A DNA stretch of 64,000 nucleotides, taken from positions 223,254 through 287,253 of the forward strand of contig JAJQGT010000006.1 of NCBI GenBank assembly GCA_021201135.1. Reading direction: 5' to 3'. The position numbers were made by a program, and so were the translations under genes. Origin of the DNA: Oscillospiraceae bacterium. GTDB taxonomy: Bacteria; Bacillota; Clostridia; Oscillospirales; Ruminococcaceae. This document shows positions 32,181 to 40,829 of the stretch, one piece after another (the stretch's first letter is position 1; every line of letters begins with the position of its first letter). Under the pieces are notes generated by a model. That model had not been told where the DNA came from, ran no database searches, and worked only from the letters and a program-made list of their open reading frames with translations.

Positions 32181-33157
32181 TCGGAGGAAACTATCTCGAC
32201 TCCAGTGAAATAGAAGCCGATAATATCCAAGTAGCTATAGCCTTCTTCCGCCATTTTGTTTCCGCCGTATTGCGAAAGCCCGACGAGATGCCCGCTTCCC
32301 GAAACGCTGAAGGTGAACCTGTCGAATTCTTCCGAATAGGACACGGTGAATCTCGCCGACGGAAGATTAAGCCAAAAGGCAAGCTGTTTGCCCGTTACGG
32401 TTATGTCTTTATCAAGAGTAATCTCCATGACATAGCCTGTGTCGGTTGTGTCGGTTATGACTATCCAATCAGATGGGTTACCTAGCAAAGTGATGCTTTC
32501 GTCATGAGTGGTTGTCCTTGCAAAAATCTCGTCGGATGTATAACTGATTTCGGTTATATAGTCGCTGTCATAATTGCTCACAACGCTTTGAAGATACGGA
32601 ACGTCTTCACCCAGGACCGTCAATGCGCTCTCGCTTATGCCACCGTTTGAAACGCAGTAAGCAGGCGCTATGATACTGCCGTTATAGGTGATGTACTCCC
32701 CTGCTACCTCGCCGACCGCACTTCGGACTTTTTCAATATAATCGGATTCGCAGAGAAGGCGGACATATTTGTTTATATCGGTACTGATATCACAACCGAA
32801 AAGGTCTTCCGTTGGATTTGACTCTTCTTCAATACGCCTGCCCAAAATATATGTGTACATCAGAACAGCCTGAGCTTTGATAAGTTCAGGCTCTGCATCC
32901 ATTTGAAGAGTTCCCAAAACCGAATATGTAAGATAATCCTCGATAGAAAGCGTTGTTACCGCTTCGGTGGTTATATCATAGACATAGACTTCTTCGATGA
33001 GTGGATAAGCAGAGGTGGAACTGTCCGCAAAAGCTTCTACAGTCTCTTCATCCGCTTGAAAGAAATATGCAGAGCCTTCGGAAATAAGCACCGTGATAAT
33101 CGGAAATGCTACGAGTGCTATTGTCACAAATATAAGTCCCCTGAGTACATTTTTCAC
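32177..33157 (-). CDS. SpoIID/LytB-domain protein with degenerate active site
   Basis: A 326-residue membrane-anchored protein of the SpoIID family; genuine SpoIID is a peptidoglycan lytic transglycosylase needed for engulfment. One helix lies near residues 5-28. The family core IEDYL...(18)...KAQAV and the C-terminal GSGHLVGLSQYGGNKMA are clear. In the first motif, however, the catalytic Glu of ..GEMP.. is replaced by Thr83 (SVLGTLQMD), and the usual FHSTSGG is YCVSNGG, so lytic activity is doubtful. The start is GTG 33157, behind GAAAGG, because the protein then opens with its membrane helix; the ORF extension to 33250 is unsupported. Confidence 0.85.
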   Translation of the reverse strand: MKNVLRGLIFVTIALVAFPIITVLISEGSAYFFQADEETVEAFADSSTSAYPLIEEVYVYDITTEAVTTLSIEDYLTYSVLGTLQMDAEPELIKAQAVLMYTYILGRRIEEESNPTEDLFGCDISTDINKYVRLLCESDYIEKVRSAVGEVAGEYITYNGSIIAPAYCVSNGGISESALTVLGEDVPYLQSVVSNYDSDYITEISYTSDEIFARTTTHDESITLLGNPSDWIVITDTTDTGYVMEITLDKDITVTGKQLAFWLNLPSARFTVSYSEEFDRFTFSVSGSGHLVGLSQYGGNKMAEEGYSYLDIIGFYFTGVEIVSSE

Positions 33158-33179
33158 GTCTATCAGCCTTTCTGTCTTG

Positions 33180-33208
33180 ATAATACGAGAATAGCACTGT
33201 CGGGACAA
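33180..33208 (-). promoter_or_regulatory. Possible promoter of the spoIID-like gene
   Basis: Minus strand TTGTCC (33203-33208), 17-bp spacer, TATTAT (33180-33185). A match to sporulation sigma factors was not established. Confidence 0.35.
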
Positions 33209-33253
33209 GTATATTGTCGAAATGTAGGAAACGAAATAATTTGGCTCCAAGTA

Positions 33254-33282
33254 TTGATTTTTTCGAGGGCATGATGTATAAT
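33254..33282 (+). promoter_or_regulatory. Promoter of tRNA-Arg(CCT)
   Basis: TTGATT (33254-33259), 17-bp spacer, TATAAT (33277-33282), 24 bp before the tRNA. Confidence 0.75.
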
Positions 33283-33306
33283 GTCATGGTACCAAAAATC
33301 AGATAT

Positions 33307-33383
33307 GTTTCCGTAGCTCAGCTGGATAGAGCGACCGCCTCCTAAGCGGTAGGTCGGGTGTTCGAATCACCTCGGGAACGCCA
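33307..33383 (+). tRNA. tRNA-Arg (CCT)
   Basis: A 77-nt cloverleaf: acceptor GTTTCCG paired to CGGGAAC, anticodon stem ACCGC/GCGGT around CTCCTAA (anticodon CCT), T-arm GGTGTTCGAATCACC, encoded CCA. Confidence 0.96.
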
Positions 33384-33389
33384 TAAAGT

Positions 33390-33421
33390 AAAACCGCCAG
33401 GAAATCAATCCTGACGGTTTT
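33390..33421 (+). terminator. Terminator after tRNA-Arg(CCT)
   Basis: AAAACCGCCAGGA pairs with TCCTGACGGTTTT, one C-A mismatch, followed by TTGTT. It also lies just beyond the end of ychF on the other strand. Confidence 0.8.
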
Positions 33422-33444
33422 GTTGTTTGCAAGCAAATTTATAT

Positions 33445-34539
33445 TTATACGTTGAATCTGAACAGAACGACGTCGCCGTCCTGCATGACGTATTCCTTGC
33501 CCTCGGAGCGGATAAGTCCCTTCTCCTTCGCGGCAACCATGCTTCCACACGCTTCGAGATCTTTGAATGCAATTACTTCGGCTCTTATAAAGCCTCTCTC
33601 AAAGTCGGTGTGAATCTTTCCTGCCGCCTGAGGAGCTTTTGTGCCCTTCTTTATCGTCCAAGCTCTGCATTCGTCCTTCCCTGCTGTCAGGAACGAGATG
33701 AGACCCAGAAGCGAATAGCCCTCTTTGATTACTCTGTCTAAACCCGAAACCTCCAAGCCCAGATCCTCAAGGAAGAGCTGTCTGTCCTCTTCGGACATGT
33801 CGGAAAGTTCGGCTTCTATTTCTGCGCAAATCGGCAGGACTGCCGAATGCTCGGCTTCTGCGATTTCTTTTACAGTGAGGTAGTGCTTCGAGGTATTGAT
33901 GTCTGCACGGAAGTCGTCTTCCGAGAGATTTGCGGCATAGATGACTGGCTTCTGGGAAAGAAGCGGGGTCGAACGAATCATTTCCCTTTCGTCATCTGTG
34001 AAGGGATAGCTTCTTGCGGGTTTGCCCTCGGTCAGGTGAGCAAGCAGAGCCTCTGTCAGGTCGATATCAGCCTGATATTTCTTGTCGCCCTTTACCATCT
34101 TTTTAGCTTTGTCGAGGCGACGCTCGAGGACTTCAATATCGGCAAATATAAGCTCCAGATCTATCGTTTCGATATCGCGCTTCGGGTCGACAGAGCCCTC
34201 AACATGGATTATATCGTCCGATTCAAAGCACCTGACAACGTGGATGATGGCATCACATTCGCGGATATTGGCTAAGAACTTGTTGCCAAGACCCTCACCC
34301 TTAGAGGCTCCCTTGACGAGTCCTGCTATGTCGACGAACTCGAGCGTTGCAGGAGTGAATTTAGTTGGGTTATACATCTTGGCGAGCTTGTCAAGTCTTT
34401 CATCTGGAACGCTGACGACGCCGACATTCGGCTCTATTGTACAAAAGGGATAGTTCGCCGATTCAGCACCGGCGTTTGTAAGCGCATTGAAAAGTGTACT
34501 CTTTCCTACGTTAGGAAGTCCTACCATGCCTAATTTCAT
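33445..34539 (-). CDS. ychF: Redox-regulated ATPase YchF (Obg family)
   Basis: YchF/OLA1 is a universally conserved P-loop protein of the Obg family that prefers ATP to GTP and associates with ribosomes. The 364-residue protein starts MKLGMVGLPNVGKSTLFNAL (G1). It has DIAGLVKGASKGEGLGNKF (G3), the altered G4 region YAANLSE (in place of NKxD, as expected for ATP preference), and ends with the TGS-type domain containing GFIRAEVIAFKDL and GDVVLFRFNV. ATG 34539 is 21 nt after the trpS stop, so it is probably co-transcribed with trpS. Confidence 0.97.
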   Translation of the reverse strand: MKLGMVGLPNVGKSTLFNALTNAGAESANYPFCTIEPNVGVVSVPDERLDKLAKMYNPTKFTPATLEFVDIAGLVKGASKGEGLGNKFLANIRECDAIIHVVRCFESDDIIHVEGSVDPKRDIETIDLELIFADIEVLERRLDKAKKMVKGDKKYQADIDLTEALLAHLTEGKPARSYPFTDDEREMIRSTPLLSQKPVIYAANLSEDDFRADINTSKHYLTVKEIAEAEHSAVLPICAEIEAELSDMSEEDRQLFLEDLGLEVSGLDRVIKEGYSLLGLISFLTAGKDECRAWTIKKGTKAPQAAGKIHTDFERGFIRAEVIAFKDLEACGSMVAAKEKGLIRSEGKEYVMQDGDVVLFRFNV

Positions 34540-34560
34540 TGTATTTGTTACCTGCCTTTG

Positions 34561-35583
34561 CTATCTGTAATCAACGAAGCCGACCTTGCGGGAAGCCTTG
34601 GTGAGAATCTTGTTTGAAAGTCTGAAAGCGCGCTGTGCGCCGTCGGTATAGCACTGCTTGAGATAAGCCTTATCGGCAATAAGCTTCGAATATTCGGTTC
34701 TTACAGGCTCCAGGCTGTCTGCAACCACTTCGCCAACCGCAAGCTTGAAATCACCGTAGCCCTTGCCAGAGAATTCGCTCTCGATTTCATCCATATTCTT
34801 GCCGGTGACGCATGAATAGATAGTCATTAGGTTGTTGATGCCGTCCTTGCCCTCGGCATATCTTACCTCGGTGTCGCTGTCGGTTACCGCACGCTTGAAC
34901 TTGCGGATAATTGTGTCCTTATCGTCTAAGATCAATATGCAGGCATTGGGATTATCATCGGACTTAGACATCTTCTTGGTCGGGTCCTGAAGGCTCTTGA
35001 TTCTGGCGCCGGTCTTCGGAATATAAGCTTCCGGAACTGTGAACATGTCGCCATAGCGCTGATTGAACCTTACAGCGATGTTTCTTGCGAGCTCGAGATG
35101 CTGTTTCTGGTCCTCACCGATAGGAACCAAATCAGCATTATAGACGAGAATATCAGCCGCCATTAGCACAGGATAATTGAAAAGACCGGCGTTAACGTCA
35201 TCGGGGTGCTTTTGGGATTTGTCCTTGAACTGGGTCATGCGTGTGAGCTCGCCGAACTGAGTGCAACAGGACAGAATCCAACTGAGCTGTGCATGATTGG
35301 GATTGTGACTCTGGATGAAAACTATTGACTTTTCGGGGTCAAGTCCGCACGCCAAGAGAAGTGCATAGCACTCGATCGTCTGCTTTCTGAAGGTCGCAGG
35401 GTCACGCTTGACCGTCAGTGCATGTTCATCTACTATCGAATAAATGCAGTCGTACTCATCCTGAAGTGGTCCCCAGTTCTTGATTGCTCCTAAGTAGTTA
35501 CCGAGGGTGAAGACGCCTGTCGGTTGTATCCCACTGAATATTACTTTCTTAGCAACGCTAGTTGCTTCGCTTGATTCTGTCAT
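34561..35583 (-). CDS. trpS: Tryptophanyl-tRNA synthetase
   Basis: Charges tRNA-Trp in the cytoplasm. A class I synthetase of 340 residues. The HIGH-like motif is in QPTGVFTLGNYLGA (about 20-33), the KMSKS loop is DPTKKMSKSDDN (about 203-214), and the catalytic core has GEDQKQHLELARN. ATG 35583 follows GGAGGA. No T-box leader precedes it: only 31 nt separate it from the upstream surface-protein gene, so it may depend on that gene's promoter. Confidence 0.97.
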   Translation of the reverse strand: MTESSEATSVAKKVIFSGIQPTGVFTLGNYLGAIKNWGPLQDEYDCIYSIVDEHALTVKRDPATFRKQTIECYALLLACGLDPEKSIVFIQSHNPNHAQLSWILSCCTQFGELTRMTQFKDKSQKHPDDVNAGLFNYPVLMAADILVYNADLVPIGEDQKQHLELARNIAVRFNQRYGDMFTVPEAYIPKTGARIKSLQDPTKKMSKSDDNPNACILILDDKDTIIRKFKRAVTDSDTEVRYAEGKDGINNLMTIYSCVTGKNMDEIESEFSGKGYGDFKLAVGEVVADSLEPVRTEYSKLIADKAYLKQCYTDGAQRAFRLSNKILTKASRKVGFVDYR

Positions 35584-35614
35584 GATGATTCCTCCATATA
35601 TGATATTTTATATA

Positions 35615-37384
35615 TTATCCGTAGATTGTCAAGCCGTCCGATACGGTGAGTGTCAGTTCGCTTCCGCCGGAATAGGTGCCGCCGGTACATATATTGTCGA
35701 TGCTTTCGCCGTTCTTATAGGTTCCGCCATAGCTTATGGTAACGGTCTCACCTGTTACGAGCATTGAAGAAGAGAACAGAACGTTCTCAACCGGCTTAGC
35801 GGTTTTGAAGACGAATTCTTCGCTTCCGCAAGAGATTCTGATATAAGAGCCTGTGGAAACTGCGCTTGCAAACGAGACTGAAATAGTGTTCTGAGAAGCA
35901 GAGCTCGGATTATTCGCAGTTGAAGCGTAACCAAGCATAAGGACAGTCCCGCCATCGACGGTGAAGTTATTCTCATACTTGAGACCGCCGTCGGAATTGC
36001 CGTTTACTATAACAGTTCCGCCGCTGATTGTGATATCGCCTTTGGAGTCGATAGTATCGTCATTTGAGCTGATGTAAACATATCCGCCCGCGATATTGGC
36101 ATTTCCGTCCGTTGCGTCCTCGTTTGAAGCATTGATAGCGTTTGACTTGGCATTTATGTAAACTGTACCGTCGCTGACGAGGACGCTCTCGCCCTCCAAG
36201 CCTTCGCTTGATGTGGAGATTACAGTTGTTCCGCCGGTTACAGTTACCGAGCTGTCACTGTGGACGGCATCGTCTCCCGACGAGAGATTCAATACTCCGC
36301 CGTTAATTGCAATGTCCCCAGCCGCATGAATCGAATCGTCTGCGCTGTCTATAACAATGCTACCGCTGTCGATAGTGACAGACCCTTGAACACACTTCAG
36401 CCCCTTTGCACTGTCTTCCGTGGTTTCGTATGCTCCGCCTGCTGTGACAATACTGATTGAGCAGTTTGAAACTGTTATCCCGGTCTCTGTCTGAACGCCG
36501 TCGTTTCCGGCTGTCAGAGTGATATTTGAATCGGTGAAAGTTGCATATCCAAGAGTTGCGTCGGTGTCATTAGTGGAGCGGAGTGCGTCCTTTCCGGCTG
36601 TAACATTAACAGTGGAATTCTGAATCGTCAGGCTGTCCTTGCCGTTGATGCCGTTGCCGACAGCACTAACGGTCACATTGGTATTGATTATTTTGAGTGT
36701 ATCTTTGCCGATGATGCCGGCGGCATAGTTGCCGTTTACGATAAGTGAGCCGGTGCCTCTTATGATTAAATCATCTTTTGCAAATATTGCGGCATTCGGT
36801 TCTTCGGAAGCTTCATCGCAGAACGAAAGCGAGAAGTCATAGCTCGTGCCATCAGAGATAGTATTCTCGGTGTTACCGTACAAAAGAATTGTGCACGTTC
36901 CGGCTTGGTAGACATAAATCGCCGAGCCGTTGGAACATGTAATATTTGCACCGTTCAGAATAAGAACTACATTCTGATTAACGGCATTTATGATTATTCT
37001 TCCGTCGTCAAGAGTTCCCGTGAATTCATAAGTACCCTCACGGGTGATGATTATATCCTTGTCTTCAAGGGTAACCCCAGAATCGTCGCCCGAAATGCTC
37101 ACAGAAGAGCCTGAGAGGGTGATAACCGTGTCTCCGCTTTCGTCTGTAGTCTGAACTGCCTGAGTGGCGTCCGTAAGGGCGTTTTCGTTCAATAGCTCTT
37201 TGTAAGTGCCGGTACCGTCGGTTTCTCCGTCAGCGGATGATACTCCGGAATTAAGAATTCCCTCTGTATCACTTCCGCCGAGGTCGAGAATCCATAAAAC
37301 CGCCACAATGAGCACTACGAGTATGATAACTATTATCGCTATAGTCCCGGCTATAGATTTTGATGTTCCGTTTTTCTTTGACAT
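35615..37384 (-). CDS. Membrane-anchored beta-helix carbohydrate-binding protein (DUF4353/Cthe_2159-like)
   Basis: A 589-residue protein with an N-terminal membrane anchor (about 10-34) and a long parallel beta-helix. The helix is made of repeats of about 20 residues with the pattern GDxxIxGGxxxIxSxDDAVHS. The repeats, with calcium-binding-like Asp pairs (SSGDDAVHSDSSVTV, SSNDDTIDSKGDITI), match the carbohydrate-binding family typified by Clostridium thermocellum Cthe_2159, which binds acidic sugars and resembles pectate lyases without known lyase activity. An extracellular role in binding plant polysaccharide is inferred. It has its own promoter inside the 3' end of the upstream gene and lies just before trpS. 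Confidence 0.82.
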   Translation of the reverse strand: MSKKNGTSKSIAGTIAIIVIILVVLIVAVLWILDLGGSDTEGILNSGVSSADGETDGTGTYKELLNENALTDATQAVQTTDESGDTVITLSGSSVSISGDDSGVTLEDKDIIITREGTYEFTGTLDDGRIIINAVNQNVVLILNGANITCSNGSAIYVYQAGTCTILLYGNTENTISDGTSYDFSLSFCDEASEEPNAAIFAKDDLIIRGTGSLIVNGNYAAGIIGKDTLKIINTNVTVSAVGNGINGKDSLTIQNSTVNVTAGKDALRSTNDTDATLGYATFTDSNITLTAGNDGVQTETGITVSNCSISIVTAGGAYETTEDSAKGLKCVQGSVTIDSGSIVIDSADDSIHAAGDIAINGGVLNLSSGDDAVHSDSSVTVTGGTTVISTSSEGLEGESVLVSDGTVYINAKSNAINASNEDATDGNANIAGGYVYISSNDDTIDSKGDITISGGTVIVNGNSDGGLKYENNFTVDGGTVLMLGYASTANNPSSASQNTISVSFASAVSTGSYIRISCGSEEFVFKTAKPVENVLFSSSMLVTGETVTISYGGTYKNGESIDNICTGGTYSGGSELTLTVSDGLTIYG

Positions 37385-37415
37385 TCTATTCTCTCCTTTG
37401 TATTTTCACAATCTC

Positions 37416-38288
37416 TTACTGTGTATTATAACTTTTATTTTGCCGGTCGTCAACCTTATTTTCGTAAATCTCATTGAAGTCGTAATGCACGCCCTTTGTT
37501 TTATATCCGACTACTGTGTCGAGGCAGACGTTATGAATGCTGTTGAAAATACTCTTGTAAATTCTCGGATTATCTTTCTGAAGTCTTTTCAGAAGATTCT
37601 TGACTTCTTGTCTTTTTGAAGAGTTATCGCAAGCGTCGCAGTTCTCGGTAAAACGGCAGGCGCACCGGATGAATTCGAGATTGTTATATTCCTTCCATGC
37701 GATTATATCATCCTCATGAACGCAATAGAGCGGTCGTATAAGCTCCATTCCCTCAAAGTTCTTGGAATGAACCTTCGGAGGCATCGCCTGAAGCTGAGAG
37801 CTGTAGAACATGCTCATGACGGTTGTTTCCACTACGTCGTTGAAGTGATGCCCAAGAGCAATCTTGTTGCAACCGAGCTCTTTTGCCTTGTTGTAGAGAT
37901 GTCCCCTCCTCATTCGGGCACAGAGGTAGCACGGGTTACGATATGTATTGTTCGCAACCTGAAAGATATTCGTCTCGAACATGGTTATCGGAATATTCAG
38001 AAGCTCGGCATTTTCAATGATTTTTTGTCGATTGAGCTCATTATAGCCCGGATCCATCACGAGAAAAGTAAGCTCAAACGGAACCTCGCTGTGACGTTGC
38101 AATATCTGCAAAAGCTTTGCCATCAGCATCGAATCCTTGCCGCCGGAAATACATGCGGCTATCCTGTCGCCCGATTCTATGAGCTTGTAATTGCGGACAG
38201 CTGTCATAAATGGACTCCATATGTCGCTTGAAAAAACAGTTTGGATGCTCCGCTCTATTTCCTGATATGGCAATAAATCTTTAGCCAT
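37416..38288 (-). CDS. TtcA-like PP-loop tRNA thiolation protein
   Basis: A 290-residue ATP-pyrophosphatase-type enzyme of the TtcA/TtuA group. It has PP-loop ISGGKDSM (about 46-53), an internal pair CYLCARMRRG (CxxC, about 124-133), the GHHFNDVVETT motif, and two C-terminal CxxC-type pairs in RCACRF and ENCDACDNS. TtcA makes 2-thiocytidine at tRNA position 32 using an iron-sulfur cluster held by cysteines of this type. Its ATG overlaps the mnmA stop as TAATG, so the two thiolation enzymes are translationally coupled. Substrate assignment is by family only. Confidence 0.87.
   Translation of the reverse strand: MAKDLLPYQEIERSIQTVFSSDIWSPFMTAVRNYKLIESGDRIAACISGGKDSMLMAKLLQILQRHSEVPFELTFLVMDPGYNELNRQKIIENAELLNIPITMFETNIFQVANNTYRNPCYLCARMRRGHLYNKAKELGCNKIALGHHFNDVVETTVMSMFYSSQLQAMPPKVHSKNFEGMELIRPLYCVHEDDIIAWKEYNNLEFIRCACRFTENCDACDNSSKRQEVKNLLKRLQKDNPRIYKSIFNSIHNVCLDTVVGYKTKGVHYDFNEIYENKVDDRQNKSYNTQ
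37425..37453 (-). promoter_or_regulatory. Promoter of the beta-helix protein gene, inside the TtcA-like gene
   Basis: Minus strand TTGACG (37448-37453), 17-bp spacer, TATAAT (37425-37430), within the last codons of the TtcA-like gene. Confidence 0.65.
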
Positions 38289-39385
38289 TATCTATTCTCT
38301 CCAATCGCTTTGGTTATGGTTCCGCCACCGACAACTGTATCTCCCTGGTATAAGACAACCGCCTGCCCTTTTGTGACGGCTCTCTGAGGCTCATCAAATA
38401 TAAGCTTGAATCTGCCGTCATCAAGCGGCTCAACCGTTGCCAGAAATTCTTTCTGGCGGTATCTCGTCTTTGCCGTGACTCTCAGTTTGTCTGTAAGCTT
38501 ATCGAACAAAATCCAATTCACATCGTCCGCAATAAGACCGGTGCTGTAGAGCATACTCTCCGTCCCGACATAGACGATATTGTTATCCATATCCTTATCA
38601 TAAACATATACAGGTTCGCTGTAGGAGATGCCCAAGCCTCTTCTCTGACCTATCGTGTAGCCGACTGAGCCGTGGTGCTTGCCGACAACTTTGCCATCGG
38701 AAAACTTGAAATCACCTTCGGGGTAACTCTTGCCGGTGTACTTCTCCATAAAAGTCTCGTAATCTCCGTCAGGTACAAAACAGATATCCTGACTGTCATG
38801 CTTATGAGCGTTCAGGAAGCCTTCACGTTCTGCCAAAGCTCTGACTTCGGCCTTTGTCATCTCACCAAGCGGGAATTTTATATGTTCGAGTTGATTCTGG
38901 GTAAGAGAATATAAGACATAGCTCTGGTCTTTCGTCCGGTCAACAGCTTTTTTCAGGAGGAATCTGCCGTCACTTTCTTCGATTCGGGCGTAATGACCGG
39001 TGCAGATATAGAAAAGTCCCCTTCTTTCGGCGTGCTCTATAAGCTTACCGAATTTCATATAACGGTTGCAATCAATGCAGGGGTTCGGGGTTCCGCCGTT
39101 TTCGTAGGTTCTGATAAACTTATCTATGATCTTCTCTTTGAAGTCGGCTGTGAAATTTGCGACTTCAAATGGAATGCCAAGCCTTTGAGCGCATTCGGCG
39201 GCATCTTCAACGTCTTTCTCGGTACAACAGGTGTGAAGCTCACTTGAACTCGAAACGTTACCATCATAGAGACGCATTGTGGTGCCGAGGCAGTTGTAGC
39301 CTTTTTTCAGCATAAGAAACGCCGCGACAGAGCTGTCAACTCCGCCGCTCATGGCTATTAAAACTCCGTTTCTGTCAAGCTCCAT
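38288..39385 (-). CDS. mnmA: tRNA-specific 2-thiouridylase MnmA
   Basis: MnmA puts sulfur on the wobble uridine (U34) of tRNA-Lys, tRNA-Glu and tRNA-Gln. The 365-residue protein has the PP-loop AMSGGVDSSVA (about 12-22), catalytic Cys in TPNPCIDCNRYMKFG, a second Cys in HDSQDICFVPDG, and the C-terminal barrel with RYRQKEFLATV. ATG 39385 is chosen because GGAG precedes it by 10 nt and the protein then begins just before the PP-loop, as in homologues; earlier starts at 39424 or 39436 overlap the HD gene and lack a good site. Confidence 0.96.
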   Translation of the reverse strand: MELDRNGVLIAMSGGVDSSVAAFLMLKKGYNCLGTTMRLYDGNVSSSSELHTCCTEKDVEDAAECAQRLGIPFEVANFTADFKEKIIDKFIRTYENGGTPNPCIDCNRYMKFGKLIEHAERRGLFYICTGHYARIEESDGRFLLKKAVDRTKDQSYVLYSLTQNQLEHIKFPLGEMTKAEVRALAEREGFLNAHKHDSQDICFVPDGDYETFMEKYTGKSYPEGDFKFSDGKVVGKHHGSVGYTIGQRRGLGISYSEPVYVYDKDMDNNIVYVGTESMLYSTGLIADDVNWILFDKLTDKLRVTAKTRYRQKEFLATVEPLDDGRFKLIFDEPQRAVTKGQAVVLYQGDTVVGGGTITKAIGENR

Positions 39386-39410
39386 AGGCTCTACACTCCG
39401 AAAAATAATA

Positions 39411-39989
39411 TCAGTATTTCTCATACTCACTTTCACAGCTTCTCATCGCCAGAATCGTCTTTTCTATAAGCTCATCCAGTGTCCAACTGAGCATATCTGC
39501 ACCGTTCTGAATGACTTCACGGGAGCATCCGGCGGCAAAGTTAAGAGTTTTGAACTTCTTCTTGACGGATTTGAGCTCAAGGTCCTGAACGCTCTTCGAC
39601 GGTCTCATTATGGCGACTGCTCCGATTAAACCGGTGAGCTCATCGGTTGCATAGAGCACCTTCTCCATCTCATGCTCAGGCTTTATATCAACTGTCAACC
39701 CGTAGCCGTGGCTGGCTGTACCGTGAATGATTCTCTCATCCAAGCCCCGCTCACGCATTATCTCCTGACTTTTGATGCAGTGCTGGTCGGGGTACATTTC
39801 AAAATCGAGGTCATGCAGAAGTCCAACTATTCCCCAAAGGTCAACTTCGTCGCCGTACCCTAAAGTTTCGGCAAAGTATCTCATTACGCCTTCAACGGTT
39901 ACAGCGTGACGGATGTGGAACGGCTCTTTATTAAATTCGTTCAGAAGCTCCCAAGCCTCGGCTCTTGTGTAATTCAATTTCTCGCTCAT
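39411..39989 (-). CDS. HD-domain hydrolase
   Basis: A 192-residue metal-dependent phosphohydrolase. It has the first His in FHIRHAVTVE, the HD pair in GLLHDLDFEMYPDQH and a later conserved Asp in YATDELTGLI. The closest style is that of small clostridial hydrolases (IHGTASHGYG) often annotated only as HD superfamily. It heads the operon with mnmA and the TtcA-like gene, which suggests a nucleotide or tRNA-related substrate, but that is inference. ATG 39989 follows AAGGAGA. Confidence 0.85.
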   Translation of the reverse strand: MSEKLNYTRAEAWELLNEFNKEPFHIRHAVTVEGVMRYFAETLGYGDEVDLWGIVGLLHDLDFEMYPDQHCIKSQEIMRERGLDERIIHGTASHGYGLTVDIKPEHEMEKVLYATDELTGLIGAVAIMRPSKSVQDLELKSVKKKFKTLNFAAGCSREVIQNGADMLSWTLDELIEKTILAMRSCESEYEKY

Positions 39990-40042
39990 AGCAATTTCTC
40001 CTTTATAAAACGAAAAACCTATCAAAAAAATAGACTTTAGAC

Positions 40043-40071
40043 ATTATAGCGCATAGCGTGGCTCTTGTCAA
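40043..40071 (-). promoter_or_regulatory. Promoter of the HD-mnmA-ttcA-like operon
   Basis: Minus strand TTGACA (40066-40071), 17-bp spacer, TATAAT (40043-40048): full consensus. Confidence 0.85.
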
Positions 40072-40084
40072 GAATTGTAGCATA

Positions 40085-40112
40085 AAAAAGCGAGGCAGAA
40101 ATACTGCCTCAC
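40085..40112 (-). terminator. Terminator of the DUF1538/PII-like operon
   Basis: On the minus strand GTGAGGCAG pairs with CTGCCTCGC (40090-40112; end pair G-C/T-G), followed by TTTTTT. Confidence 0.85.
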
Positions 40113-40124
40113 TTGTGATAATTA

Positions 40125-40829
40125 TCAGGCAATTCCGGCAACGTTATCGACGGGCATCGAAACAACAAGTCCTTTCGCCGGAGAATTTAATCCACAGCTC
40201 TCGCCTATCGCCTTCATGATTGGAAGCTTGTCCTCCTGCGAAGAGATTATCATGATAATCTCGCGCTCCGGCTGAACCGGAACTCCCCAGAATTCGTAGG
40301 TATCTTCATTGACGGCTTCCCTTGCATGCAAGACAGTTCCGCCGGTGGCACCGGCATCCCTTGCGGCATCCATTACATCCTCCGAGTAGCCTTGATTTAC
40401 TATTGCCATTATAAGTGCGTGTCTTGGCTCGGGCATTTCGTATACATTCCTTTCTTTGCCTATAAGCTTTTCTGCGTCATCGGCATATTGTGAATTCAGC
40501 TTTTTTAGACGATTGAGGAGCACTCCGCTACCTCCCGACAAAACGGTGCTGAATGCGATACCGCTGTTGGGGGAGTTGAGAATCAGCTCTTTATTCAGCT
40601 TTTGAAGCATCTTGTCGGACATCGGCTTCGGGAGAATACTGATTAAAATCATCCTGTCGACGTTTCCGAGACCTAATATTTCCTTAATCTCGCTTGAAGC
40701 GGTTCCCTTGCCGTGGAAGCGGTAATAAAGAGGAATTCCGCTCTGCCTGAACAGTGAATTTGCCTTGTCAGCAAGCTTCGGGTTTGATATCATAAACAGC
40801 ATTCTGAAAGCCAGACGGTCATTCTCCAT
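40125..40829 (-). CDS. PII-like nitrogen-regulator-family protein
   Basis: A 234-residue protein of the P-II (GlnB-like) superfamily. Its second half has the recognisable GATGGTVLHAREAV (beta 2-T-loop region) and EREIIMIISSQEDKLPIMKAI of the ferredoxin-like fold. The first half looks like a second, diverged copy, so the chain may be a tandem. Such proteins bind nucleotides and control a partner transporter. The start ATG 40829 overlaps the end of the DUF1538 gene by 11 nt, so the two membrane pieces and this protein form one unit; DUF1538-PII-like pairs are common in Firmicutes. Confidence 0.82.
   Translation of the reverse strand: MENDRLAFRMLFMISNPKLADKANSLFRQSGIPLYYRFHGKGTASSEIKEILGLGNVDRMILISILPKPMSDKMLQKLNKELILNSPNSGIAFSTVLSGGSGVLLNRLKKLNSQYADDAEKLIGKERNVYEMPEPRHALIMAIVNQGYSEDVMDAARDAGATGGTVLHAREAVNEDTYEFWGVPVQPEREIIMIISSQEDKLPIMKAIGESCGLNSPAKGLVVSMPVDNVAGIA

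Noticed and set aside
35584-35614. T-box leader for trpS
   Set aside because: Only 31 nt separate trpS from the upstream gene, too short for a T-box.
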